From an archaeon (GTDB lineage: Archaea > Nanobdellota > Nanobdellia > SCGC-AAA011-G17 > GW2011-AR17): 64,000 nt of DNA. The first letter of the stretch is position 1; every line of letters begins with the position of its first letter. A model generated the notes under the pieces. That model did not search any database and was not told the origin of the DNA. It saw only the letters and a program-made list of their open reading frames with translations. Below are positions 15,609-26,319 of this stretch, one piece after another. Made by a program: the position numbers and the translations under genes. Location: positions 74,764-138,763 of the forward strand of contig JABHZQ010000020.1 of NCBI GenBank assembly GCA_018656555.1, written 5' to 3'.

Positions 15609-18600
15609 TTGGTAAATAAAGAGAAAATAATATACAATCAAATTACAAAGCTAAGAAAACAAGGTTATTCTTATAGTCAAGTATTCCAAGAGTTATCAAA
15701 ATCAAACAAAGATATTTCTAAATTTAAGAATTTAGTTCATGAAAGATACTTAACAGAGACTGTTGAATCTTGGATGAAGAAAGGTTACAAATTACCACAA
15801 ATTAAAAAGTTCTTAGATGCACAAGCAAAGGCTGGTAAGGTTAGTCCTGGAATGGTTAAGAAAGTTATGAAGAAATTTGATAAGACTGTTAAGTGGGTTG
15901 CTGTTGGAGTTATTGCAGTGGTAGTTCTATTAATGTTTGCTTTGGCTGGTACTTTATTATATATACCTAGCTGTATTGATAATGATGGAGATGGTTATGG
16001 AAGTATGGGAACAAGTGATTTAGTACGGTGTGGTTTCTATGAAGCATATGATTGTGATGATGATAATAGTATAGTAAATCCAGGTAGTGTAGAAGAGTGT
16101 GATGGAATAGATAATAATTGTGATGATATTATTGATGAGAATTGTGGGGGGATAGAAGAACCAGAGGATGATGGTGGTCCTGAACCTCAATTGGATATTA
16201 CTTATCAATGTGAAGATGGTATTGATAATGATGGAGATGGTTATATAGATATGGAAGATGGTTGTTGTTATACTACTGATGATAATGCAGAGTCTGGATG
16301 TTCTGATGATGATGTAAGTGGTGGGGTTTACCCTATTTATGAATGTAATGATGGTATTGATAATGATGGTGATGGAGCTGCTGATTTTATTGGTGCTGAT
16401 ATAGATGGTGATGGTACTCCTGAGAGAAGTGATGCTTGTTGTACTTCTGAAGATGATAATGATGAGGATGATTGTGGGGGAACAAGTAGTCCGCCTGCCG
16501 CAACTACACCTGAATGTAGTGATGAAGTGGATAATGATGGTGATAGTTTAATTGATATTGATGATCCTGATTGTCATACTGATGGAGATGTTGATAATCT
16601 AGATAGTTATGATGATAGTGGTAGTGAGGATGGAGCTAATGATGAGCCAATTCCAGTAGCTAGTAGTTGTGAACATTTTGCTTTGGGTTTAGGAGAGAGT
16701 TATGATTATGATTCTAGTGTTGTTGTTGTGAAAGAATTAGAAGAATTGGTTGTTACTTTAGATGTAGATGGTACTGAGATTAAGTTAGGAATTTTAGATT
16801 ATGAGACTGTTGGTGACCTGGTTGTTACTCTGTATGATACTAGTTTAGATATTAATGGAGAGTTAGTTGCTCATTTAGGACTTAATTGTGAGGAATCAAA
16901 AATAGGTGATATTTGTGATAGTAGTCCTACTCAGTGTGGAGATGGTATTGATAATGATGGTGATGGAAAAATAGATTTTGATAGTGATTCTGGTTGTGAT
17001 AATTGGGTAGATAATGATGAGTTTGATTTAATTTGTACTGAGACTCCTCCTCAGTGTGGAGATGGTATTGATAATGATGGTGATGGTTTGGTTGATTATG
17101 GTTATGATCTTGATTGTGACTTCTGGTTTGATAGAACAGAAGAAGGATTAATTGAATGTACTGAAGGATCTGCTCAAGCTTGTACTTCTAATAATGGCTG
17201 TAGTGGTTTGAAGGATTGTGTGGGTGGAGTTTGGGGAGAGTGTGAAATTTCAGGAGCTTATTGTGATAGTGATTGTGATGGTATTGAGGAATGTGTACTA
17301 GATCCTTTATTATGTGGAACTTGTGATTGTGATGTTCCAAGTACTCAAATTTGTGATGATGCAGATGGATGTGCTGGTTTACAGAGTTGTGAATTTGATG
17401 GTGCTACTTTTTCATCAACTTGGGGAGAATGTGTTTCTCAAAATGAACCTTGTGATGATAATTGTGATGGAGTTGTAGATGATTGTAGAGACCCTTTAGC
17501 TTGTACTGTTTGTGAATGTACTGAAGGAAGTACTGATAGTTGTAGTACTGTAGATGGTTGTGATGGATTTATGGATTGTGAGTATGATCCTTCTAATCAC
17601 TTATATGCTTGGGGAGATTGTAATTCTCAATTAGCCGCTTGTGATGATAATTGTGACGGAGTTGTAGATGATTGTAGAGATCCTGCAGATTGTACTACTT
17701 GTTTGTGTGATGAAGGTGATACTGATTCATGTACCGATAATGATGGTTGTGATGGAGAGAGTAGTTGTCAATATAATCCAATGACTCATGTTTATGATTG
17801 GGGAGATTGTGTTTCAACTGTAAGTTATTGTGATACTGATTGTGATGGTGCTGAAGATAGTTGTGCTGCTGATTGTGGAGTTTATACTTGTGAGTGTGTA
17901 TTTGGAGTTGATGCACCTAATGTTTGTTACAATGGACCAGATAATACTAAGGGAGTTGGAATTTGTGTAGAAGGTTTACAAGATTGTTTACAAGGGGGAA
18001 TTTGGAGTGATTGTAGTGGATGGGTTGGTCCTGAAGATTATGATGCTGTTTGTGATGGTTTAGATAGTGATTGTGATGGAACTGTTGATGAAGAGTTTGT
18101 AGTTACAGCTACTGTATGTGGTACCGGTGATTGTGTTGCTGCAGGTGAATTAAAATGTATAAATGGTGTGGAAGTAGATACTTGTACTGAAGGATTGCCA
18201 ACTGGAGATGATAGAAATTGTGATGGTAAGGATAATGATTGTGATGGAGTTATTGATGAGGAATATGGTTCTACTATGACTACTTGTGGTGAGGGAGAGT
18301 GTTCAGCTACTGGAACTCTGATGTGTGTTGTTGGAAGTGAAGTAGATAGTTGTGTTGAAGGAAGTCCTGGGGCTGAATATTGTGGGGATGGTTTAGATAA
18401 TGATTGTGATGGAACAATTGATGAAAATTGTTTATGTACTCAGTATGATTTCCAGTCTTGTTATGATGGAGCACAAGGTACAGAAGGAGTGGGTGAATGT
18501 GTAGCAGGTCAACAGATGTGTGATGTTGATTATCAAGGTGATGCTTATTGGGGAGATTGTAGTGGACAAGTGAAACCAGTGGCAGAAGTTTGTGATGATG

Positions 18601-19097
18601 GTAAAGATAATGATTGTGATGGCGATAAAGATTGTGATGATACAGATTGTGGAACTACTCAGATTTGTAACCCTTGTGAATTAAAACAAGCTTATTGGTT
18701 TGCGCCCACTTTAGAAGCTGATACATTTAGAGTTATGGGTGGTGATACTGTTTATATGTCTGTATTGGGTAATGCTAATTGTGTGGGTAAAGAATTGACT
18801 TTTGAAGTTTGGGAAAAAGATAGGACCAGATTATTTTCAAGTTATGATGATTTGATTGAAACACAAACAGCGACGATTAATAATGTAGGAAATTTTATTT
18901 ATGTCTCACCTCAATGGATAGCTTTTTTTGAGGAGGATGATAGTAATAATATTAATATTTACACTGAGAATTATTTTGTAGCTTATCTTACTAGTGATCC
19001 AAGTGAAAAGATTGAAACAAAGACTTGTGATATTACAAATCCAGCTTATGCTACTTGTGATAAAACTGAGAGATTATTGGAGGTCCAAAAACCTTAA
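15609..19097 (+). CDS. giant membrane-anchored protein with Cys/Asp metal-binding repeats
   Basis: 1162 residues. Residues 1-94 are basic and probably cytoplasmic, with one membrane helix at about 95-118 (WVAVGVIAVVVLLMFALAG). The rest is outside the cell and dominated by repeats such as C-x-DGIDNDGDGxxDxxDxxC and C-DGxDNDCDGxxDE, as in MopE-like and thrombospondin-type calcium-binding motifs. A last domain of about 130 residues (from about 1030) looks like a beta sandwich. Start is TTG at 15609 with GGGTGAT upstream. It probably binds Ca2+ or another divalent ion. It forms a pair with the gene at 19113, 15 bases on. Confidence 0.75.
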   Translation: MVNKEKIIYNQITKLRKQGYSYSQVFQELSKSNKDISKFKNLVHERYLTETVESWMKKGYKLPQIKKFLDAQAKAGKVSPGMVKKVMKKFDKTVKWVAVGVIAVVVLLMFALAGTLLYIPSCIDNDGDGYGSMGTSDLVRCGFYEAYDCDDDNSIVNPGSVEECDGIDNNCDDIIDENCGGIEEPEDDGGPEPQLDITYQCEDGIDNDGDGYIDMEDGCCYTTDDNAESGCSDDDVSGGVYPIYECNDGIDNDGDGAADFIGADIDGDGTPERSDACCTSEDDNDEDDCGGTSSPPAATTPECSDEVDNDGDSLIDIDDPDCHTDGDVDNLDSYDDSGSEDGANDEPIPVASSCEHFALGLGESYDYDSSVVVVKELEELVVTLDVDGTEIKLGILDYETVGDLVVTLYDTSLDINGELVAHLGLNCEESKIGDICDSSPTQCGDGIDNDGDGKIDFDSDSGCDNWVDNDEFDLICTETPPQCGDGIDNDGDGLVDYGYDLDCDFWFDRTEEGLIECTEGSAQACTSNNGCSGLKDCVGGVWGECEISGAYCDSDCDGIEECVLDPLLCGTCDCDVPSTQICDDADGCAGLQSCEFDGATFSSTWGECVSQNEPCDDNCDGVVDDCRDPLACTVCECTEGSTDSCSTVDGCDGFMDCEYDPSNHLYAWGDCNSQLAACDDNCDGVVDDCRDPADCTTCLCDEGDTDSCTDNDGCDGESSCQYNPMTHVYDWGDCVSTVSYCDTDCDGAEDSCAADCGVYTCECVFGVDAPNVCYNGPDNTKGVGICVEGLQDCLQGGIWSDCSGWVGPEDYDAVCDGLDSDCDGTVDEEFVVTATVCGTGDCVAAGELKCINGVEVDTCTEGLPTGDDRNCDGKDNDCDGVIDEEYGSTMTTCGEGECSATGTLMCVVGSEVDSCVEGSPGAEYCGDGLDNDCDGTIDENCLCTQYDFQSCYDGAQGTEGVGECVAGQQMCDVDYQGDAYWGDCSGQVKPVAEVCDDGKDNDCDGDKDCDDTDCGTTQICNPCELKQAYWFAPTLEADTFRVMGGDTVYMSVLGNANCVGKELTFEVWEKDRTRLFSSYDDLIETQTATINNVGNFIYVSPQWIAFFEEDDSNNINIYTENYFVAYLTSDPSEKIETKTCDITNPAYATCDKTERLLEVQKP

Positions 19098-19112
19098 AGG
19101 AGGAAATAAAAA

Positions 19113-20765
19113 ATGAAAAAAATATTCATCTTACTTAATGTAGTCATATTCACAGTTGTTTTGTGTGGTCTAGCTAGTGCTGCATGTGATTGTTGTAGTT
19201 GTTTTGTTGATGATGGACAGGGTGGTTTGGAAGTTGTAGCAGATGATGCACTATGTGGAGATTGTTATAATCGGTATGTGACTGGTGCAGGAGTTACTTA
19301 TGCTTTAACTGCAGAAGGTACTCAATGTGAAACTGATTTAACTGCTGATCCTGCTTTATGTGATCCATTGGAATGGGAGTGTTGTGAGTGTTATGATGGA
19401 ACTTGGAATAGTGCAGATGCAGCTTGTGCGGAGGTTTCAGTTGCTGAACAAGAAATTTGTATGAATAGTTATGCTGATGAATGTCTTACTGAGTGTTGTG
19501 GATGTGTTGGAGATGATGATTATTATACTCCTGCAGTGGAATGTCCAGATGTTACAGGTGATGATTTAGAAGCTTGTGATGCATGGGCTAATTATTATTT
19601 AGAACAAATGGGTACTGAATTACATGATGGTAAAGGTCTTTGTCCAGATGATGTTACTGTTGATTGTTGTAGATGTGTTGGAGATGATGGTTATTTTGAT
19701 TTAACTAATTGTCCAGCTTTAACTGGAACAGAACGAGAGTTTTGTTTACAATGGGCTTCTTATGAATTAACATATAATGCTGCTACAGATAGTTATACAG
19801 ACGATAATGAGCTTTGTGTTGTAGTTGAAGAAATAGATTGTTGTAATTGTGTTGATGCTAATGGTTTTTTAATACCTAACTGTCCTTTTGTAGCTGGAAG
19901 AGAATGTTATAATGAAGCTATGGTTTTATGTACTGATTTGTATAGTGCAGATGTTTGTAGTACTGAACAGAGTGACTTTTTGTATGATACTTTTGAGTTT
20001 GGTGCTCAAATAGGATGCCCTGGTGAGATTGATGTAGATTTGTGTGACAATCTTGAAGATGATGATAAAGATGTTAGAGTTGAAATAATCAATGTTGGTG
20101 GAACTGCTAGACCTATGGTTATTTCCGGAGGAATAGATATGTGGGGAGGTTGTGATACTGATTTAGATTTAGCAACTATAGAAATTAAGGGATTTACTGA
20201 TACTGCAACAATAATACAATGCCAAGAAGTTGGAGGTATTATTATTCCCCCTGATGAGTGTTGTGTAGAAGGTGGAACCGAATTTGGACCAACAGCAACT
20301 AGTTTTGATACTTTTGCTTGTGCAGATGGTAAAGATAACGATGGAGATAGAGCTAAAGTAGATATTCAAGGTAATCTTGTTGGTGGAATTGATTATTGGG
20401 GAGCTTGTGAGTTGAATACACTTATTCTAACTTGTAATAGATATGCTGATGCTGCTGATAGGGCAACTGATGCTGCAACTTGTAGGATTTTAGCAGGTGT
20501 AGAAACTTGTGAAGATGCAGGTGGTGTTTTTATCCAAGCTGATCCTAAGTGTTTGAGTCCATTTTTTAATGAAGATGGTACTGTGGGGTTAACTAATCCT
20601 TATGGTGGAGATGCTTCACTTCTTAGAGTTGCAGAATTAACACCTATAGATAATCCTGGTTTTTTCCAAGCAATAGGTGGTATTCAGTTACCAACTGGAA
20701 TTGCAGATATTTTGTCAGGTGCTGGTGGAGCAACTAGTGGTTTCTTCTTTTTCTGGAGAGACTAA
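19113..20765 (+). CDS. secreted cysteine-rich repeat protein
   Basis: 550 residues after AAAGGAGG, a strong ribosome-binding site. Signal peptide residues 1-23 (MKKIFILLNVVIFTVVLCGL). Residues 24-260 have five repeats built on CC-x-C (CDCCSC, ECCECYDG, ECCGCVGD, DCCRCVGD, DCCNCVDA), each with one to three further cysteines. The second half has two DGKDNDGD/DNLEDDDKD-like acidic motifs followed by WGxCxxD/N. The C-terminus (GGATSGFFFFWRD) is aromatic. It is probably exported and works with the membrane-anchored protein upstream. Function unknown. Confidence 0.7.
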   Translation: MKKIFILLNVVIFTVVLCGLASAACDCCSCFVDDGQGGLEVVADDALCGDCYNRYVTGAGVTYALTAEGTQCETDLTADPALCDPLEWECCECYDGTWNSADAACAEVSVAEQEICMNSYADECLTECCGCVGDDDYYTPAVECPDVTGDDLEACDAWANYYLEQMGTELHDGKGLCPDDVTVDCCRCVGDDGYFDLTNCPALTGTEREFCLQWASYELTYNAATDSYTDDNELCVVVEEIDCCNCVDANGFLIPNCPFVAGRECYNEAMVLCTDLYSADVCSTEQSDFLYDTFEFGAQIGCPGEIDVDLCDNLEDDDKDVRVEIINVGGTARPMVISGGIDMWGGCDTDLDLATIEIKGFTDTATIIQCQEVGGIIIPPDECCVEGGTEFGPTATSFDTFACADGKDNDGDRAKVDIQGNLVGGIDYWGACELNTLILTCNRYADAADRATDAATCRILAGVETCEDAGGVFIQADPKCLSPFFNEDGTVGLTNPYGGDASLLRVAELTPIDNPGFFQAIGGIQLPTGIADILSGAGGATSGFFFFWRD

Positions 20766-20773
20766 TTTTTTTT
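20766..20773 (+). terminator. T-run terminator
   Basis: Eight T right after the stop codon of the secreted protein gene at 20765, matching the U-tract terminators of archaea. It also overlaps the 3' end of the convergent endonuclease IV-like gene. Confidence 0.5.
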
Positions 20774-21539
20774 AAATTTCTTTTAGAATTCTATTCATCA
20801 TTAAAGCATCATTCCAAGGATCTGGAGATTCATTTATGATGTTTATGTTTACTTTGTGTTTTTTTAGAAATGATAATAATTCTTTTGCCTCTTTCATAGG
20901 AGTCATAATATGTCTTTTCTCTCCTTTATCAGTCCATTCTATTCCTGAGAAGTGTGCATGCACATGTTTGTAGTGTTTTAGTTTTTTAACTACATCTTCA
21001 TAGTTTATTTTACCCAGTAGTCTTGCTTTTAGGTGAGAGAAATCAATACAAAAAGCAGTTTTAGTTTCTTTTGCTAGGGAAAGTGTTTCATCTAGATTAC
21101 CAAAGACTGATATCTTTCCAGTTGTTTCTGGTGCTAGTTTAACTTTCCAGTTATTTTCTTTTACTGAGTCTCTTAATTCTAGTAATTCTGTTTTAATATT
21201 TTCATAAGTTTCTTCTCTTGTCATCTTTCCTACAAAACCTGCATGGAATACAATATAATTAGCTCCTAAGTAATGTCCTCTTTCACAAGTGTCTAAAATT
21301 CTTTTTTTACTTGCATTAGTTTTTGCTTTTTCAATAGAATTTAGATTTATGTAGTAAGGGGCATGAATTGAAAGTTGAACTTTGTTTTTCTTTGCAAGAG
21401 GATTTAGTAATTTTGCTTTTTCATTTGACATGTATATTGAGTGTACGAATGCAACTTCTGCAATAGACATGCTTAGTTTCCTTAATTGAGGTATTGAATC
21501 GCTTCCAGAACCAATCCCTGCTGGACCAACTTGTATCAT
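20772..21539 (-). CDS. nfo: endonuclease IV-like AP endonuclease
   Basis: 255 residues of xylose-isomerase-like TIM barrel with the endonuclease IV metal-site motifs in order: SIHAPYYINL (near residue 57), VFHAGF (near 98), APETTGK (near 137), CIDFSHLKAR (near 165), HAHFSGIEWTDKGEKRH (near 193) and INESP near the end. The enzyme cuts DNA at abasic sites using three zinc ions. The acid/histidine ligands appear kept, though the sequence departs from bacterial Nfo and is shorter at its N-terminus. It stands alone, convergent with the 19113 gene. Confidence 0.8.
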   Translation of the reverse strand: MIQVGPAGIGSGSDSIPQLRKLSMSIAEVAFVHSIYMSNEKAKLLNPLAKKNKVQLSIHAPYYINLNSIEKAKTNASKKRILDTCERGHYLGANYIVFHAGFVGKMTREETYENIKTELLELRDSVKENNWKVKLAPETTGKISVFGNLDETLSLAKETKTAFCIDFSHLKARLLGKINYEDVVKKLKHYKHVHAHFSGIEWTDKGEKRHIMTPMKEAKELLSFLKKHKVNINIINESPDPWNDALMMNRILKEI

Positions 21540-21566
21540 AGAATTATCAAGAGAGTTATTCTTTAT

Positions 21567-22472
21567 TTATTTTTTGTAAGCAATATAGATATCTGCTTCA
21601 AGCATTACTCCATCTTCATAGAAATGGTGTGTGAAGTATATGTTGCCTTCTTCGTCGAGAGTTGGTTCTCCTGCAAATTGTGAGATGATTAGTTCAGGTT
21701 CTTGCCAGTCTCCATTTTTAATTGATCTATAGATTGCAGGGGTTCCTAAATAGACCCTAGTAAACCATAGTTCATTTCCATCATCTGTAATAAAGGGCCA
21801 ACCTTCAGTCTCTTCTGTATTTACAATATCTAAGCTTATTGGAGCTTGCCAGATATCATCTACTAATTCAGTGTAGAATATATCATAATTTCCTTCATTA
21901 TCTGCATGGAAGTACATTAGATTATCATGAATGTGCATTTCACCAGCACCAACTTCTAAGTTTATATTTTCACCTGCATTTTCCCAGTTTGTCCACTTTC
22001 CATTTTTGTATTCTGCTGTGTAGAGATCTATCTCTCTTAGATTATTTGCTCTTACTGTACAGAACCACATAATATCTCCATCAACATACTCACAACCATC
22101 TAATGAAAGATCATTGTTTAAGATCACTCTCTCTGCTTCTTGCCATCCATTGTTGTATTCAGAAACATAGATTCCTGTTGCTCCATCAGTGAGTTGGGAT
22201 TGAGCTGGTATGTTTGGATCTGGTGTGAAAAAGAAGAATAGTCTATTATCATCATAGAAAGCAGAGTCTTCTGCTCCAGCTGAACTTACTACTGCTAGTG
22301 AAACTGGTTCTTCATAATCATTAGAATGTAAAATTGGCGGGTGGTTATCCATTTCAGGTGTTATTTTAACTGCATCTACCGGAATAGAGGTTAATCTATC
22401 AATTGGTTCTTCTTCACTTACACAACCAACTAATAGAATTAATGTTAAGATTATAAGGAATTTTAATTTCAT
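21567..22472 (-). CDS. lipoprotein with TolB-like beta-propeller
   Basis: 301 residues. The N-terminus MKLKFLIILTLILLVGC is a lipoprotein signal with lipobox LVGC (C17). Repeats with propeller features follow, for example DDNRLFFFFTPD, DNLMYFHADNEGNYDIF, GWPFITDDGNELWFTR and EEGNIYFTHHF, the PD40/WD40-like pattern of TolB propellers. It is probably anchored on the outer face of the membrane and binds a ligand or partner. It is not linked to tol genes. Function unknown. Confidence 0.75.
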   Translation of the reverse strand: MKLKFLIILTLILLVGCVSEEEPIDRLTSIPVDAVKITPEMDNHPPILHSNDYEEPVSLAVVSSAGAEDSAFYDDNRLFFFFTPDPNIPAQSQLTDGATGIYVSEYNNGWQEAERVILNNDLSLDGCEYVDGDIMWFCTVRANNLREIDLYTAEYKNGKWTNWENAGENINLEVGAGEMHIHDNLMYFHADNEGNYDIFYTELVDDIWQAPISLDIVNTEETEGWPFITDDGNELWFTRVYLGTPAIYRSIKNGDWQEPELIISQFAGEPTLDEEGNIYFTHHFYEDGVMLEADIYIAYKK

Positions 22473-22506
22473 TAGTTAAATATAAGAGAAATAAAGTTTA
22501 TAAGGT

Positions 22507-22692
22507 TTATTTTTTCTCAAAAATAGTATATCCGCACTTTCCACATGTTTTTCTATTTTTGTGTTGAGCTAGGAATATTCCAGGACCACACTTTGGACAG
22601 AAAGGAGCTCTTTCTATTTTATCTCCAGACACTGTGTATTTAGTGTGTTTTTTACTTGGATTTTTGTTCTTCGGTTTTGGTTTCTTTGCCAT
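22507..22692 (-). CDS. rps27ae: ribosomal protein S27Ae (eS31)
   Basis: 61 residues: lysine-rich N-terminus, then a zinc ribbon with CPKC and CGKC pairs (residues 32-54). Typical small archaeal S27Ae. It overlaps the end of S24e by 41 bases in another frame, which ties their translation together. Last gene of the PIN-Rpb7-Spt4-S24e-S27Ae operon. Confidence 0.95.
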   Translation of the reverse strand: MAKKPKPKNKNPSKKHTKYTVSGDKIERAPFCPKCGPGIFLAQHKNRKTCGKCGYTIFEKK

Positions 22693-23104
22693 CTTCTTTT
22701 ACTTCCTCTTTTGGAGTTTCTTCTTTTGGTTTCTCTTCAGCTACTTTTACTTCTTCTTTTGGTTTCTCTGCAGTTGCCTTTGCTTCTTCAGCAGCTTTCT
22801 TTTTCTCTTCTTCTGCTTTCTTTGCAGCTTCTACTTCTTTCTTCTCTGTTTTCTTAGTTTTTTCTAGCTTTTCTTTGTATTCTTTATCAGAATAAATATG
22901 TGCAATAACTTTTGCTGTAGGTTTACCAAATCTTTGATATACATGTCTTATTGCAACTAGACCTTTATCTACTTTTAATTTAGATGATAATGAATCTCTG
23001 AATTGAACTATTGATGGTGTTGGACCTGTAAATTCAAACATACAAGCTACTCTTTTCCTCTTCAATAGTGGGAATTCTCTTTCTTTTAGTATTTTCATAT
23101 CCAT
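22652..23104 (-). CDS. rps24e: ribosomal protein S24e with long charged tail
   Basis: 150 residues. Residues 1-95 are the S24e fold ([35 protein letters not shown]). The remaining 55 residues are an Ala/Lys/Glu/Pro low-complexity tail not usual in archaeal S24e, which is about 100 residues. The tail is probably disordered or a single helix. The start is ATG 23104, one base after the Spt4 stop codon. Part of the conserved archaeal transcription/translation operon. Confidence 0.95.
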   Translation of the reverse strand: MDMKILKEREFPLLKRKRVACMFEFTGPTPSIVQFRDSLSSKLKVDKGLVAIRHVYQRFGKPTAKVIAHIYSDKEYKEKLEKTKKTEKKEVEAAKKAEEEKKKAAEEAKATAEKPKEEVKVAEEKPKEETPKEEVKEDGKETKTEEQKSK

Positions 23105-23105
23105 T

Positions 23106-23288
23106 TTATCTTACCTTTATTGCATATTCACCCTTTACAGTGATTCCTATTTTTTTTGCAATTTCTGATTTGTTTGCATCTAGAATAAATATTCTTCCTT
23201 TCCATGAATCTGAGAAATTTGAATTATGGCAGAGTGGACACTCGTTACCCTCTACAAATATTTTACATTTTTTACATGCTTTTCTCAT
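23106..23288 (-). CDS. spt4: transcription elongation factor Spt4 (RpoE'')
   Basis: 60 residues with a zinc ribbon (CKKC near 5-8, CPLC near 17-20) and the Spt4 signature around WKGRIFILDANKSEIAKKIG. Spt4 pairs with Spt5 and binds the RNA polymerase clamp to aid elongation. Overlaps the end of rpoE by 4 bases, as is common in archaea. Confidence 0.95.
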   Translation of the reverse strand: MRKACKKCKIFVEGNECPLCHNSNFSDSWKGRIFILDANKSEIAKKIGITVKGEYAIKVR

Positions 23289-23854
23289 TTTTTAACAGCC
23301 TTTACTTTTTTAGTTTCTTTTTTAAGATCTTCATCTATCCAATTAAATACACCTAATCTGTGTTGTCTCATTGTCAAACCAATTTTTGGGTTTGAGATAT
23401 CTTTGTAAGATACTGAAACTATCCTTGCTCTACAAGGATCTCCAACTTTTAGGTTTCTTTTTGACTCTTTTCCTGTAAGTATATTACTTTTTGAAAATGA
23501 TACATAGTCGTCCATTGTTTGTGAGACGTGGATCATACCATCTAATGGTCCTATGTTAATAAAAGCACCAAAGTCTGTGATATCTGAAATCTTACCTAAT
23601 ACAACTTCTTGTACTTCTGGTTTATATGACATTATTTTGAAAGTTGTGTCATAGTAAGCAGCACCATCACCAGGGATTACAATACCTTCGCCAATGCTAG
23701 TTACATCAGTTACTTCTATTACAATACCTAGATCTCTAGAGATAAAACCATCAAACATCTTTATTAAAGAATCTCTTACTGATTTCTTTGTGTCTTCTCC
23801 AAAGAGTTTTGGTTCAACCCTTATATGCCCGTGCACTTCAATTTCGTAAAACAT
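23285..23854 (-). CDS. rpoE: RNA polymerase subunit E' (Rpb7)
   Basis: 189 residues. N-terminal RNP-like domain (MFYEIEVHGHIRVEPKLFG) and a C-terminal S1 domain (EVVLGKISDITDFGAFINIG), the normal layout of archaeal RpoE/Rpb7. It forms the polymerase stalk with RpoF. Its C-terminus has a short lysine-rich extension. It sits 2 bases after the PIN gene and overlaps spt4. Confidence 0.96.
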   Translation of the reverse strand: MFYEIEVHGHIRVEPKLFGEDTKKSVRDSLIKMFDGFISRDLGIVIEVTDVTSIGEGIVIPGDGAAYYDTTFKIMSYKPEVQEVVLGKISDITDFGAFINIGPLDGMIHVSQTMDDYVSFSKSNILTGKESKRNLKVGDPCRARIVSVSYKDISNPKIGLTMRQHRLGVFNWIDEDLKKETKKVKAVKK

Positions 23855-23856
23855 TT

Positions 23857-24234
23857 TTATTCGAGTATAATATATTTTTTTTGTTTTATAGTTAAAATTT
23901 GGATTTTTTCCTTTTTAAGTTTTTGCTTTAATTCCTTGTCAACTGTAGCTACAATATAGCCCTTTTGTTCAAGGATTAAATCATCAACATAAGTGTTTTC
24001 AGCAGTTTTTATTATTTTTATTGGCTTTTTTTCTAAAACCTTTAAAGCAAACTTTGCTGCTTGAGAATCTGAGAGTTTTGAGGTCTTTATAAGCTTTTCT
24101 AATTCATTTTTAGTCTTATCGATGATAAAGAACTCTACATTTTCCATTAATGCATTTTTAGTTTCCTCAAAGATATCAATTTTGAATTGATAGATTGCCA
24201 TCAAAAAATTGGTATCTAAAAGTATTTTTTTCAT
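23857..24234 (-). CDS. PIN-domain protein, FCF1/UTP23-like
   Basis: 125 residues. Acidic PIN-domain residues appear at KKILLDTNFLM (D7), in TKNELE (E45) and in YVDDLILEQ and VATVDKEL. PIN proteins in this position upstream of rpoE are common in archaea and resemble Fcf1/Utp23, linked to rRNA processing; that specific role is inference. First gene of the operon, with a TATA-like TTTTTAAAG about 30 bases before the ATG. Confidence 0.85.
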   Translation of the reverse strand: MKKILLDTNFLMAIYQFKIDIFEETKNALMENVEFFIIDKTKNELEKLIKTSKLSDSQAAKFALKVLEKKPIKIIKTAENTYVDDLILEQKGYIVATVDKELKQKLKKEKIQILTIKQKKYIILE

Positions 24235-24311
24235 TATTTTTATAAAGGTTAAATTTGCTTTAAAAAGCTTTCTGTTTACTATTTGGGGTAAAATCTAAAA
24301 TGGTGCTATAA

Positions 24312-26318
<2,007 letters not shown>

Positions 26319-26319
26319 A

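Noticed and set aside
15900-20500. Periodic repeats resembling a repeat array
   Set aside because: They are codon-periodic coding repeats (Asp/Asn/Gly/Cys) in two long reading frames, not a CRISPR array; spacing varies and there are no unique spacers.
22634-22895. Hydrophobic plus-strand frames opposite S24e
   Set aside because: Poly-Phe/Leu/Ser sequence arises from the complement of the Lys/Glu-rich S24e tail.
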